In this document: one piece after another, positions 17,338 to 25,538 of the stretch
Layout of the letters: each line of letters opens with the position of its first letter
Position numbering within the stretch: position 1 is the first letter of the stretch
Assembly: GCA_048204295.1 (NCBI GenBank)
Contig: DBFBLF010000011.1
Location: 1 to 33,039, forward strand
Reading direction: 5' to 3'
DNA length: 33,039 nucleotides
DNA from: Metaruminococcus_A sp900762715
GTDB taxonomy: Bacteria; Bacillota; Clostridia; Oscillospirales; Ruminococcaceae
Made by a program: the position numbers and the translations under genes
The notes under the pieces: model-generated
The model's database searches: none
What the model was told of the DNA's origin: nothing
The model's input: only the letters and a program-made list of their open reading frames with translations

Positions 17338-18252
17338 ATGGGTATTTTTTCTAAAATTAAAGCCGGGTTGCAGAAGACCAAATCGTCTATGATGAACGCG
17401 GTTGAGGATATGCTCGGGGCGTTTACAAAAATAGACGACGACCTTTTTGACGAACTGGAAGAGATTTTAATCATGTCGGACGTTGGGGTGGCAACCTCCA
17501 CGAAAATTTGCGAGCTTCTTCGCCAGCAGGTGAAGAACCAGCATGTAACCGATCCGTCGCAGATTAAAGGCATGCTGAAAGGGATTATCTCCCAAATGCT
17601 GGAAGGCGGGGAGACGCTGAATATTTCTACCAAGCCCTCGGTGATCCTGGTTATTGGGGTGAACGGGGTTGGGAAAACAACCACCATCGGCAAGCTCGCT
17701 GCGCTTTTAAAAGCGGAAGGAAAAAAAGTTTTGCTCGGCGCTGCCGATACTTTCCGTGCAGCCGCAATCGATCAGCTCGAAATCTGGTCGGAACGGGCGG
17801 GGGTTGAACTGGTTAAGCACAGCGAAGGCTCCGATCCGGCGGCAGTTGTCTTCGATGCCATCGCAGCGGGGAAAGCGCGTGGAAGCGACGTTATTATCTG
17901 CGATACGGCGGGCCGACTCCACAACAAAAAGAATTTGATGGATGAGCTTGCAAAGATCACCCGGATTATTGAACGGGAAACGGAAGGCTGTGATGTAGAG
18001 GTTCTGCTGGTGCTTGACGCAACAACCGGACAAAATGCGGTCAACCAGGCGCGTGAATTTAAAGAGGCGGCAGGAATAACCGGCATTGTTCTCACCAAGC
18101 TTGACGGCACTGCGCGGGGTGGCATTATCATCGCCATTAAAGACGAACTCGGGCTTCCCGTTAAATTTGTAGGCGTAGGGGAGAAAATTGACGACTTACA
18201 GCCCTTCTCGGCTGAAGATTTTACAGACGCATTGTTTGACGACGGAGAATAG
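17338..18252 (+). CDS. ftsY: Signal recognition particle receptor FtsY
   Basis: SRP-type GTPase that pairs with Ffh at the membrane to deliver ribosomes making membrane proteins. The 304-residue protein has a short N-terminal amphipathic start (MGIFSKIKAGLQKTKSS), an N domain, and a G domain with G1 GVNGVGKTTT (107-116), DTFRAAAIDQLE, G3 DTAGRLHNKKNLMDEL and G4 TKLDGTARGG, ending VGVGEKIDDLQPFSAEDF. The long acidic A domain of enterobacterial FtsY is absent, as usual in Gram-positives. GGAGG (17324-17328) precedes the ATG. The next gene follows after two bases. Confidence 0.98.
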   Translation: MGIFSKIKAGLQKTKSSMMNAVEDMLGAFTKIDDDLFDELEEILIMSDVGVATSTKICELLRQQVKNQHVTDPSQIKGMLKGIISQMLEGGETLNISTKPSVILVIGVNGVGKTTTIGKLAALLKAEGKKVLLGAADTFRAAAIDQLEIWSERAGVELVKHSEGSDPAAVVFDAIAAGKARGSDVIICDTAGRLHNKKNLMDELAKITRIIERETEGCDVEVLLVLDATTGQNAVNQAREFKEAAGITGIVLTKLDGTARGGIIIAIKDELGLPVKFVGVGEKIDDLQPFSAEDFTDALFDDGE

Positions 18253-18254
18253 AA

Positions 18255-18839
18255 ATGAAAATTGTAGTTGCTACAAAAAATCGGGGAAAGCTAAAGGAGT
18301 TTAAACGGATTCTCGAGCCAATGGGTTTTACGGTTGTCTCACAGCTTGATTGCGGTGTGGACGGCCAGGCGGAAGAAAATGGAACGACGTTTGAAGAAAA
18401 TGCCCGGCTGAAGGCGCGTTATGTTTTTGAACGGACCGGAGAAATCACTATTGCGGATGATTCAGGAATTTGCGTGGACGCGCTGGGCGGCCGCCCCGGC
18501 GTTTACTCAGCGCGGTATGGCGGCCCCGGCTTAACGGACGCGGACCGTGTGGACAAGCTTCTCCGGGAGCTTTCTGAAACACCGGAAGAAAAGAGAACGG
18601 CGCATTTTGCCTGCGCCATCAGTGTTGTTTTTCCAAAAGAGGAATGGGGTATTTTTGAAATCTGCGAAGGGCGGATTGCTTTCCAGCCGGCTGGCTCCGG
18701 CGGTTTTGGATACGACCCGATATTCCTTGTAAAGGGTAAAAGCTTTTCAGAAATGAATGACAGCGAAAAAGATGCGGTCAGCCACAGGGGAAAGGCGCTT
18801 AGAGAACTTGCGCGCCGCTTTCATGAAAGGGAGAAATAA
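18255..18839 (+). CDS. rdgB: XTP/dITP pyrophosphatase (RdgB/HAM1 family)
   Basis: Hydrolyses non-canonical purine triphosphates (dITP, dXTP) to the monophosphates and so keeps them out of DNA and RNA. The 194-residue protein shows the family blocks VVATKNRGKLKEFKRIL, TTFEENARLKARYV, TIADDSGICVDALGGRPGVYSARYGG, the substrate-specificity loop SGGFGYDPIFLV and the end SHRGKALRELA. It begins two bases after ftsY and ends directly at the yhbY start, which indicates co-translation. Confidence 0.96.
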   Translation: MKIVVATKNRGKLKEFKRILEPMGFTVVSQLDCGVDGQAEENGTTFEENARLKARYVFERTGEITIADDSGICVDALGGRPGVYSARYGGPGLTDADRVDKLLRELSETPEEKRTAHFACAISVVFPKEEWGIFEICEGRIAFQPAGSGGFGYDPIFLVKGKSFSEMNDSEKDAVSHRGKALRELARRFHEREK

Positions 18840-19130
18840 ATGATAACAAGTAAACAGCGAGCCTATCTTCGCGGCCTTGGAAATACGGTTGAAACCATTC
18901 TTCAAATCGGAAAGTCCGGCATCAGTGATACAGTCGCGGCGCAGGTGAATGAAGCGCTGACTGCCCGTGAGCTGGTTAAGATGAGGGTGCTGGAAACTGC
19001 TCCAGTGACGCCGAAAGAAGCTGCTGTAGAGTTGGCAGAGCGCCTTTCGGCGGAAGTTGTACAGGTAATTGGTACACGGTTCATTCTCTATCGTCCCAAT
19101 CAGAAAAATCCGGTCATTGTTTTAAAGTAA
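18840..19130 (+). CDS. yhbY: YhbY/YqeI-family RNA-binding protein (CRM domain)
   Basis: A 96-residue single-domain protein of the CRS1/YhbY (CRM) family, associated with pre-50S particles in bacteria. Recognisable features are the start TSKQRAYLRGLGNTVETILQIGKSGISD, the GxxG-like loop region and the end VVQVIGTRFILYRPN. It directly abuts rdgB and precedes nadD, the order yqeI-nadD-yqeK-yqeL known from Bacillus subtilis. A role in large-subunit assembly is the usual inference. Confidence 0.93.
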   Translation: MITSKQRAYLRGLGNTVETILQIGKSGISDTVAAQVNEALTARELVKMRVLETAPVTPKEAAVELAERLSAEVVQVIGTRFILYRPNQKNPVIVLK

Positions 19131-19170
19131 ACAGCCGTTCTTTGGGCAAAACTAGTTAAAGGAAATAGTC

Positions 19171-19788
19171 ATGCGAAAAATTGCAATTTTAGGCGGGACT
19201 TTTAACCCGGTTCATAACGGGCATATACGGCTGGCGCTTTCCTGCCATGAGGAGCTGAAGTTCGACAAAATATTGGTCGTACCCACCAACGTCCCTCCGC
19301 ATAAGGAAACGCCGGACCTCTGTTCTAACAGCGACAGGATGGAAATGTGTCGCCTCGCTGTAAAGGACATGCCGGTGTTTGAAGTTTCAGATATAGAGTA
19401 CCGTTTGGGCGGGCGGAGTTATACCGTCAATACGTTGCGGGCGCTGAAAAAGGAGTATCCTGACGCTTCTTTTTACCTGCTTGTTGGCAGCGATATGTTT
19501 TTTTCTTTCCGGCAGTGGCGGAGCTACCAGGAGATTTTAAAGGCCTGTACGCTCGTCGGCGCGTCCAGGAACTTTGAGGAGCATCGGAAAATGCTGGAAA
19601 TGAGCGCTTCATTCAAACGGGAAGGTTTCTCAACGATCGTTATAAAAAACGATGTTTATGTTCTTTCCTCCACCGAACTGCGCCGGTTGATGAAAGAGCA
19701 TAAAGATATCAGCGCCTATGTAAATCCTGATGTACTTCGGTATATTGAGGAGCATTCCCTTTTCGGCGGGGGTGTTGTTGATGTATAA
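19171..19788 (+). CDS. nadD: Nicotinate-nucleotide adenylyltransferase
   Basis: Adenylates nicotinate mononucleotide to deamido-NAD in NAD biosynthesis. The 205-residue protein has the nucleotidyltransferase signature GGTFNPVHNGH (8-18, with the HxGH-type H15/H18), the stretch PTNVPPHKETP, LLVGSDMFFSF and the C-terminal SSTELRRLMKE (the ISSTxIR-type motif). AAAGGAA precedes the ATG. Its last eight bases overlap the start of yqeK. Confidence 0.97.
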   Translation: MRKIAILGGTFNPVHNGHIRLALSCHEELKFDKILVVPTNVPPHKETPDLCSNSDRMEMCRLAVKDMPVFEVSDIEYRLGGRSYTVNTLRALKKEYPDASFYLLVGSDMFFSFRQWRSYQEILKACTLVGASRNFEEHRKMLEMSASFKREGFSTIVIKNDVYVLSSTELRRLMKEHKDISAYVNPDVLRYIEEHSLFGGGVVDV

Positions 19789-20374
19789 AGTAAACGTGCA
19801 GGCTGTTAAGAAAGAATTAAGAAACCGCCTTTCTGAGAAACGATATCTGCATAGCCTTGCGGTCTCTGAAAGCGCACGGCGCCTGGCTTTACGGTATCAA
19901 TCCGACCCGGAAAAGGCGGCGCTTTCGGGACTTGTTCACGATGTGTGCAAGGATGAGTCAAAAGAAAAGCTGTTGCAAATGGCAAAAGAATTTGGTATAA
20001 TTCTAACCGAATCTGAGAGACTTTGTCCAAAATTGTGGCATGCAGTCGTCGGCGCGGCATATGTTGGCCGCTTTTTTACTGATGACTCTGATATTATAAA
20101 TGCGGTTCGCTATCATACGACAGCAAGGCCGAATATGTCGCTTCTAGAAAAGATTATTTATGTGGCGGACTGTGTTTCAGCGGACAGAACTTACCCGAAT
20201 GTGTCGAAACTGCGCGAACTTTCGGAAAAGAGCTTGGATTCTGTCATTTTTGAAATGACGCGGATTACCATTTCGGAGCTGGCTGAATCCGGTTTTCCTT
20301 TGCACAGGGATACGGTGGATGCCTACAATCAGCTGTGCTTGAAAAATTCGGAGGCGCTTTATGGCAAAAAATAA
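19781..20374 (+). CDS. yqeK: YqeK, HD-domain dinucleoside tetraphosphatase (Ap4A hydrolase)
   Basis: An HD-superfamily metal-dependent phosphohydrolase, 197 residues. The YqeK family has been characterised as symmetrical Ap4A hydrolase. Visible metal-site residues are H24 (KRYLHSLAVSE) and the HD pair H53-D54 (LSGLVHDVCKDE), with the later blocks AVRYHTTARPNMS and EKIIYVADCVSADRTYP. The frame is open upstream to 19730, but the ATG at 19781 is preferred because a GGCGGGGGTG site precedes it and the product then matches the family start. It overlaps nadD by 8 bases and the next gene by 14 bases. Confidence 0.93.
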   Translation: MYKVNVQAVKKELRNRLSEKRYLHSLAVSESARRLALRYQSDPEKAALSGLVHDVCKDESKEKLLQMAKEFGIILTESERLCPKLWHAVVGAAYVGRFFTDDSDIINAVRYHTTARPNMSLLEKIIYVADCVSADRTYPNVSKLRELSEKSLDSVIFEMTRITISELAESGFPLHRDTVDAYNQLCLKNSEALYGKK

Positions 20375-21461
20375 TTCTCAGTTCAGAGATATTTCATCCA
20401 GTTCACGTTCCGGCAGAAAAAAACGCCGGATGCGGGCAAGGGACAAGGTGATTTTGACTCTCTCTATTCTTTTGATTATTTTCTCCGCCGCTTCTATTGG
20501 TGTTGTCGCCGTACTGAACGGCCGTTTCTGGGCGGGGGATGATATTGTAGACAGCAACGCTCTCACACCCGTTGCCATTCAGGACAAGGTTGTTAATTTC
20601 CTAGTCTGCGGCATTGACGATGAAGAGGGCCGCGGCCTTGGGCAGAGAACCGACGTTATGATGGTTGTAAACTACGACATTGAAGCGGGAAAAGTGAATG
20701 TCCTGCAGCTTCCACGCGATACGTTTATAGGCTTTGAAGAAAATTCTTCCGGCAAACTGAATGCAATTTACGGTACAAAAGATATAGGCGGTATAGAGGG
20801 CCTTTCTAAAAAAATTTATGAAGCCTTTACGCTGAATATTGACCATTATGTTACCATTAAGATGGATGGCTTCAAAGATCTGGTGGATGCAATCGGCGGC
20901 GTGACAATGGATGTGCCGATTACTTTTAACCTTGACGGAATTACAATTGAAAAAGGTGTTCAAACGCTGGATGGTGAAATGGCGGAGCGGGTGGTCCGCG
21001 AACGCCATTCATACGCGAGCCAGGATATCGGCCGCCTGCAAACCCAAAGGCTCTTTATCGGCGCGCTGCTGCAGGAACTGCTCAATATGCCGAAAACGCA
21101 GTTGGTCGGTTTGGTTCCAACCCTTTCACAGTATGTTACGACCGATCTTTCCATTGGTGAAATGCTGGGGTATGTAGACCTTGTCACAGGATTTGATTTA
21201 AGCAATATGACCATGTATCTGCTGCCGGGCGAGGGCTATAAGATGCCTGAGAATGGAACCTGGTATTACAGCATACACAAGGACAAACTCGTAGAGCTGA
21301 TTAATGAGCATTTTAAACCGTATTCTGATAAGATTACTGCTGCGGATATCGACTGCGAAGAACTGGTCAACAACAGCAGTTATCTGGATGATGACTATAC
21401 CCAGCTTGGAGGAAGCTCCGGCGGAGATTCGGGTTCGTCCGCATCCTCAAATGCTTCATAA
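20361..21461 (+). CDS. LytR-CpsA-Psr (LCP) family protein, first copy
   Basis: LCP proteins are membrane-anchored, extracytoplasmic ligases that attach teichoic acid or other anionic polymers to peptidoglycan. The 366-residue product has a basic cytoplasmic N-terminus, one membrane segment (about residues 29-52, VILTLSILLIIFSAASIGVVAVL), then the LCP domain with GIDDEEGRGLGQRTDVMMV, LQLPRDTFIGF, the DGFKDLVDAIGGVTMDVP block and DIGRLQTQRLF. It ends in a low-complexity Gly/Ser tail. The ATG lies inside yqeK (14-base overlap). A close paralogue follows, separated by a perfect palindrome. Wall-polymer transfer is inferred from the family; the polymer is unknown. Confidence 0.93.
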   Translation: MAKNNSQFRDISSSSRSGRKKRRMRARDKVILTLSILLIIFSAASIGVVAVLNGRFWAGDDIVDSNALTPVAIQDKVVNFLVCGIDDEEGRGLGQRTDVMMVVNYDIEAGKVNVLQLPRDTFIGFEENSSGKLNAIYGTKDIGGIEGLSKKIYEAFTLNIDHYVTIKMDGFKDLVDAIGGVTMDVPITFNLDGITIEKGVQTLDGEMAERVVRERHSYASQDIGRLQTQRLFIGALLQELLNMPKTQLVGLVPTLSQYVTTDLSIGEMLGYVDLVTGFDLSNMTMYLLPGEGYKMPENGTWYYSIHKDKLVELINEHFKPYSDKITAADIDCEELVNNSSYLDDDYTQLGGSSGGDSGSSASSNAS

Positions 21462-21476
21462 TTTTTTGACAAATAT

Positions 21477-21504
21477 AAAGTGCGGATGGCGCCATCCGCA
21501 CTTT
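21477..21504 (+). repeat. 28-bp perfect palindrome between the LCP genes, possible terminator
   Basis: AAAGTGCGGATGGC (21477-21490) is followed directly by its exact reverse complement (21491-21504). In RNA this folds as a strong GC-rich hairpin with the GGCGCC centre partly open, ending CUUUAAU. The T-tract is short, so it is a weak bidirectional terminator or processing stem rather than a textbook terminator. A TTGACA (21466-21471) stands just before it, but no -10 box is found at the right spacing. Confidence 0.7.
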
Positions 21505-21539
21505 AATCCATCTGTTAACGGGGAGCGGAGGCGCTTTTA

Positions 21540-22631
21540 TTGAGTAAAGATCGTAAAAAATCTTCCACAAAAAAGAAAGTCATAATCGCCGTATCAATTA
21601 TAGCGGCGATTATCCTTATACTTGTCGTAACTGCAGCGGCCCTTTTGAACAGCCGTATTTTCCAGGGGCAGCAAGGAAGCCTGAGTTCTGAAGTCAACAC
21701 CTCGCAGGATATCAAAGAGGATGTTGTCAATTTTCTAGTTTGTGGGATTGACGATGAAGAGGGCCGCGGTTTAGGCGAGCGGACAGATCTTATCATGTAT
21801 GTCACCTATGACGTTAAGGCGGGTAAGGTCAGTATTCTGCAAATCCCGCGTGACACCTACGTTGAGAATACTTCAACCCAAAAGATTAACGCTGTGTTTG
21901 GAAGAAAAGAAAATGGCGGTATTCAGGGCCTTGCGGGGGAACTCAATACGTTGTTCTGCTTGCCGGTTGACCATTATGCGACCATCAAAATGGATGGTTT
22001 CAAAGATTTGGTCGACGCAATGGGCGGTGTTGAAATGAATGTCCCATTCAACATAGATTGGGGAGACGGCCTGAAACTGAATAAAGGCCTCCAGCGGCTG
22101 GACGGTACGCATGCTGAAATTATTGTTCGTCACCGCGGGGCGGAAGGGACATCAGACGGCAACTATGCCCTCGGTGACATTTCCAGGCTGCAGGTACAGC
22201 GCCTTTTTATGGCCGCGCTTTTGGAGCAGGTGATGAATTTATCCAAAACCGACCTGTTGGGAATGGTGCCGACTCTTCTAAATTATTTTTCTACCGACCT
22301 GACTCCGGCGGAAATGATGGGCTTTATGGGCAAGGTTAACGATCTTTCCATGAGTGATATGACCATGTATCTGCTGCCGGGTGAAGGCGTTCCGCCGCAT
22401 TACTCGCATTACAGCGTACATTTGGACGCTACCGCCGCGCTTCTAAACAAGGCGTTCAGGCCTTATTCGGATGCGGTTCCGGCTGAAGACCTGAAGTGTA
22501 TTGAAAAGTCGAATACTTCTTCAGACTTAGACAATAATCAGGGTAACCTGGGCGAAATTGTCGGTGGGGATTCCGGAAAGAGCGACAGTTCTTCTTCATC
22601 CTCTTCGCAAAGTTCCAGTGAAGCCGCGTAA
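21540..22631 (+). CDS. LytR-CpsA-Psr (LCP) family protein, second copy
   Basis: A 363-residue paralogue of the preceding gene with the same plan: lysine-rich start, one membrane segment (about residues 13-35), LCP domain (GIDDEEGRGLGERTDLIM, LQIPRDTYVENT, MDGFKDLVDAMGGVEMNVP, DISRLQVQRLFMAALLEQ, MTMYLLPGEG) and a serine-rich tail. The two copies share long identical stretches through the core, so a local duplication is likely. The start is TTG at 21540, after a GGGGAGCGGAGG site. It lies between yqeK and rsfS, which are neighbours in Bacillus subtilis. The polymer it attaches cannot be told. Confidence 0.93.
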   Translation: MSKDRKKSSTKKKVIIAVSIIAAIILILVVTAAALLNSRIFQGQQGSLSSEVNTSQDIKEDVVNFLVCGIDDEEGRGLGERTDLIMYVTYDVKAGKVSILQIPRDTYVENTSTQKINAVFGRKENGGIQGLAGELNTLFCLPVDHYATIKMDGFKDLVDAMGGVEMNVPFNIDWGDGLKLNKGLQRLDGTHAEIIVRHRGAEGTSDGNYALGDISRLQVQRLFMAALLEQVMNLSKTDLLGMVPTLLNYFSTDLTPAEMMGFMGKVNDLSMSDMTMYLLPGEGVPPHYSHYSVHLDATAALLNKAFRPYSDAVPAEDLKCIEKSNTSSDLDNNQGNLGEIVGGDSGKSDSSSSSSSQSSSEAA

Positions 22632-22658
22632 ATAAACAGAAAAGAAAGGATTTTGAGT

Positions 22659-23027
22659 TTGACTTCTTTAGAACTTTCCAAAAAAGTTGTTAAAATATTG
22701 GATCAAAAAAAGGCGGATGATATCCGGCTTCTGAAAATTCGTGATCTTTCCATTCTGGCGGATTATTTTGTGATTGCGGGCGCTTCCTCTACCACCCAGG
22801 TAAAGGCACTGGTGGATGAGGTGGATTTCCAGTTGTCGCAGGTGGGGCTGGAGCCTTCATTTATTGAAGGTTATCATTCCAACAACTGGATTGTTCTGGA
22901 TTACCATGATGTGATTGTTCATATCTTTTTAAAGGACGCCAGGGAATATTACGACCTTGAGCGGATGTGGGCAGATGCGGAAAATGTTGAAATAGACAGT
23001 ATTATATCGGAGCAGGGGGAAATTTAG
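22659..23027 (+). CDS. rsfS: Ribosomal silencing factor RsfS
   Basis: RsfS (Iojap/YqeL family) binds L14 and blocks subunit joining, lowering translation when nutrients are short. The ~122-residue protein shows the family blocks KKADDIRLLKIRDLS, ADYFVIAGASSTTQVKALVDEV, IEGYHSNNWIVLDYHDVIVHIF and REYYDLERMWADA. There are two possible TTG starts, 22653 and 22659. The later one is chosen because AGAAAGGA (22643-22650) then stands eight bases away, against two for the earlier. The leuS TTG begins immediately after its stop codon. Confidence 0.94.
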   Translation: MTSLELSKKVVKILDQKKADDIRLLKIRDLSILADYFVIAGASSTTQVKALVDEVDFQLSQVGLEPSFIEGYHSNNWIVLDYHDVIVHIFLKDAREYYDLERMWADAENVEIDSIISEQGEI

Positions 23028-25427
23028 TTGAAGTACGATTTCGCAAGTGTTGAGAAGAAATGGCAGAAAATCTGGCAGGATAAAAACGTGTTTGCGGCAA
23101 AGGACGATTATACGCTGCCGAAGTATTACGCTTTGGTGGAATTCCCATACCCATCCGGGCAGGGTCTTCATGTTGGTCATCCGCGTTCTTACACGGCGCT
23201 TGATATCGTTGCGCGTAAACGCCGCCTTCAGGGGTATAATGTCCTGTATCCGATGGGGTGGGATGCTTTCGGCCTTCCGACTGAAAACTACGCCATTAAA
23301 AATAAAGTCCATCCCGAGATTGTTACAAAACAGAATGTAGCCCGCTTTAAAGAGCAGCTCATGTCTCTTGGTCTTTCTTTTGACTGGAACCGTGAAATTA
23401 ATACCACAGACCCGGATTATTATAAATGGACTCAGTGGATCTTTTTGCAGCTCTTTAAAAAAGGGCTTGCCTATAAAAAAGAAATGTCGGTCAACTGGTG
23501 TACCTCCTGCAAAGTCGTTTTGGCGAATGAAGAGGTTGTCAACGGCGTCTGCGAGCGCTGCGGAGGGGAAGTTGTCCACAAGGTAAAATCCCAGTGGATG
23601 CTTAAAATCACCGAATACGCCCAGCGTCTGATTGATGACTTGGACGACGTTGATTACATTGAGCGTGTCAAGGTTTCCCAAAAAAATTGGATTGGCCGTT
23701 CCACGGGTGCTGAGGTTGAATTTGATACCACGGCGGGCGATGTTCTCACTGTATACACGACCCGTCCCGATACTCTTTATGGGGCTACTTACATGGTCAT
23801 TTCCCCGGAGCATCCCATGATTGAGAAATGGGCCGGCCGGATTGGGAATATGGCGGCTGTCCGCGAATACCAGGCGGTTTCCGCTAGAAAATCGGATTTT
23901 GAACGGACAGAGATTATCAAGGAAAAAACCGGTGTCCGGCTGGAGGGCGTTAAAGCCGTCAATCCGGTCAATGGAAAAGAAATCCCGATCTTTATCTCCG
24001 ATTATGTTCTGATGACTTACGGCACCGGTGCGATTATGGCAGTTCCAGCGCACGATACCCGCGACTATGATTTTGCAAAGGCGTTTGATCTCCCGATTAT
24101 TGAAGTTGTGTCCGGCGGCGACGTTTCAAAGGAAGCGTTTACCGACTGCGCAATCGGTACAATGGTCAATTCCGGCATCCTGGACGGCCTTTCGGTAGAA
24201 GAGGCGAAGAAAAAAATTATCGTATGGCTGGAGGAGAACCACAAGGGACGTCCCAAAGTCAATTATAAGCTCCGCGACTGGGTCTTTTCCCGCCAGCGTT
24301 TCTGGGGGGAACCGATACCGATTGTCTATTGTGAAAAATGCGGCTATGTGCCGGTTCCGGAAAGTGAGCTTCCGCTCCGCCTGCCGGAGGTGGAGTCCTT
24401 TGAGCCGACTGACGACGGCGAGTCTCCGCTTTCCAAGATGGAGAGCTTTGTCAATACAACCTGCCCTCATTGCGGCGGCCCTGCAAAGCGGGAAACCGAC
24501 ACCATGCCTCAATGGGCGGGTTCATCCTGGTACTTCCTGCGGTACTGCGACCCTCACAACCCGGATGCTATTGCGTCAAAAGAGGCGCTTGATTACTGGC
24601 TTCCGGTCGACTGGTACAACGGCGGGATGGAACATACAACCCTTCATCTGCTCTACTCCCGATTCTGGCATAAGTTCCTTTATGATATTGGCGTTGTCAG
24701 CACGAAAGAGCCGTATGCAAAACGCACCAGCCACGGTATGATCCTGGGGGAAAACGGTGAAAAGATGAGTAAGTCCCGCGGCAACGTGGTCAATCCGGAT
24801 GAGATTGTCCGGGAATACGGTGCGGATACTATGCGGTTGTACGAGATGTTTATCGGCGACTTTGAAAAGAGCGCTCCCTGGAGCTCGGCAAGCATCAAGG
24901 GCTGTAAGCGTTTTCTCGACCGGGTTTGGGCACTGCAGGATAATGTCGTTGAGGGTGACGAGTACCGTGACGAGCTGCGCGCCGCCATGCATAAAACCAT
25001 CAAAAAGGTGACGGAAGATATTGAAAACCTCAAGTTCAACACCGCCATCGCCGCAATGATGACTCTGCTGAACCAGATAGCGGCGGTCGGCTCTATCAAC
25101 CGCCGCGAGTTCAAAGACTTTTTAATGCTGCTTAACCCTTTTGCACCTCATATTGCGGAAGAAATTTTTGAAAAGTTGAATTTTGGCGGAATGCTGACTG
25201 AACATTCCTGGCCGGCATATGATGAGGCTGAGTGTGTAGAAGATACCATTGAACTGGCTGTGCAGGTAAACGGAAAGCTGCGCGGAAAAATTACCGTCCC
25301 TGCTGACGTTACAAAGGAAGATGCGCTTGCGGTGGCAAAAAGTGAGGTTTCTGCGGCTGTTGAAGGGAAAAATGTTGTTAAGGAAATTTATGTTCCGGGT
25401 AAACTGGTAAACCTTGTTGTAAAATAA
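23028..25427 (+). CDS. leuS: Leucyl-tRNA synthetase
   Basis: Class I synthetase charging tRNA-Leu, 799 residues, normal for the bacterial enzyme. The HIGH motif is HVGH (48-51) after FPYPSGQGL, and the KMSKS motif is at 579-583 (GEKMSKSRGN). Between them lie a CxxC zinc-type module (CTSCK...CERCGGEV), the CP1 editing domain with the TTRPDTLYGATY threonine-rich block and the GTGAIMAVPAHDTRDYDFA block, and a second cysteine module (CEKCG, CPHCGG) ahead of MPQWAGSSWYFLRYCDP. An anticodon-binding helical domain and a small C-terminal domain follow. The start is TTG, directly after the rsfS stop, with AGCAGGGGGA upstream. I see no T-box leader, consistent with its embedded operon position. Confidence 0.97.
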   Translation: MKYDFASVEKKWQKIWQDKNVFAAKDDYTLPKYYALVEFPYPSGQGLHVGHPRSYTALDIVARKRRLQGYNVLYPMGWDAFGLPTENYAIKNKVHPEIVTKQNVARFKEQLMSLGLSFDWNREINTTDPDYYKWTQWIFLQLFKKGLAYKKEMSVNWCTSCKVVLANEEVVNGVCERCGGEVVHKVKSQWMLKITEYAQRLIDDLDDVDYIERVKVSQKNWIGRSTGAEVEFDTTAGDVLTVYTTRPDTLYGATYMVISPEHPMIEKWAGRIGNMAAVREYQAVSARKSDFERTEIIKEKTGVRLEGVKAVNPVNGKEIPIFISDYVLMTYGTGAIMAVPAHDTRDYDFAKAFDLPIIEVVSGGDVSKEAFTDCAIGTMVNSGILDGLSVEEAKKKIIVWLEENHKGRPKVNYKLRDWVFSRQRFWGEPIPIVYCEKCGYVPVPESELPLRLPEVESFEPTDDGESPLSKMESFVNTTCPHCGGPAKRETDTMPQWAGSSWYFLRYCDPHNPDAIASKEALDYWLPVDWYNGGMEHTTLHLLYSRFWHKFLYDIGVVSTKEPYAKRTSHGMILGENGEKMSKSRGNVVNPDEIVREYGADTMRLYEMFIGDFEKSAPWSSASIKGCKRFLDRVWALQDNVVEGDEYRDELRAAMHKTIKKVTEDIENLKFNTAIAAMMTLLNQIAAVGSINRREFKDFLMLLNPFAPHIAEEIFEKLNFGGMLTEHSWPAYDEAECVEDTIELAVQVNGKLRGKITVPADVTKEDALAVAKSEVSAAVEGKNVVKEIYVPGKLVNLVVK

Positions 25428-25451
25428 CCTTGGCGCAAATTAATTTGGGTC

Positions 25452-25481
25452 TTGACAGGCAGTGGCGGAGCATAGTATAAT
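25452..25481 (+). promoter_or_regulatory. Sigma-A promoter of rpsU
   Basis: TTGACA at 25452-25457 and TATAAT at 25476-25481 with an 18-base spacer. The expected transcription start is about 25487-25489, within the perfect palindrome AATTCATGAATT (25483-25494). Confidence 0.85.
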
Positions 25482-25504
25482 TAATTCATGAATTTTGTTT
25501 TAAA

Positions 25505-25529
25505 CCTCTGCCTTTGGGGCAAAGGGAGG
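25505..25529 (+). promoter_or_regulatory. Hairpin covering the rpsU ribosome-binding site
   Basis: Inner stem CCTTTG (25511-25516) with CAAAGG (25520-25525) around a GGG loop, extended after a two-base bulge by CCTC (25505-25508) with GAGG (25526-25529). The right arm contains most of the GGGAGGG ribosome site (25524-25530) of rpsU, so the fold would hide it. This is read directly from the sequence; a regulatory role is inferred. Confidence 0.6.
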
Positions 25530-25538
25530 GAATAGAGA

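Noticed and set aside
21466..21504. TTGACA before the LCP palindrome as a promoter of the second LCP gene
   Set aside because: No -10 box occurs 16-18 bases downstream; that position is inside the palindrome.
22929..24053. A 374-codon minus-strand frame across rsfS and leuS
   Set aside because: It is antisense to the HIGH-motif region of leuS and codes for a low-plausibility composition without domains.
23028..25427. T-box control of leuS
   Set aside because: There is no leader: leuS starts directly after rsfS, and no T-box sequence is present.
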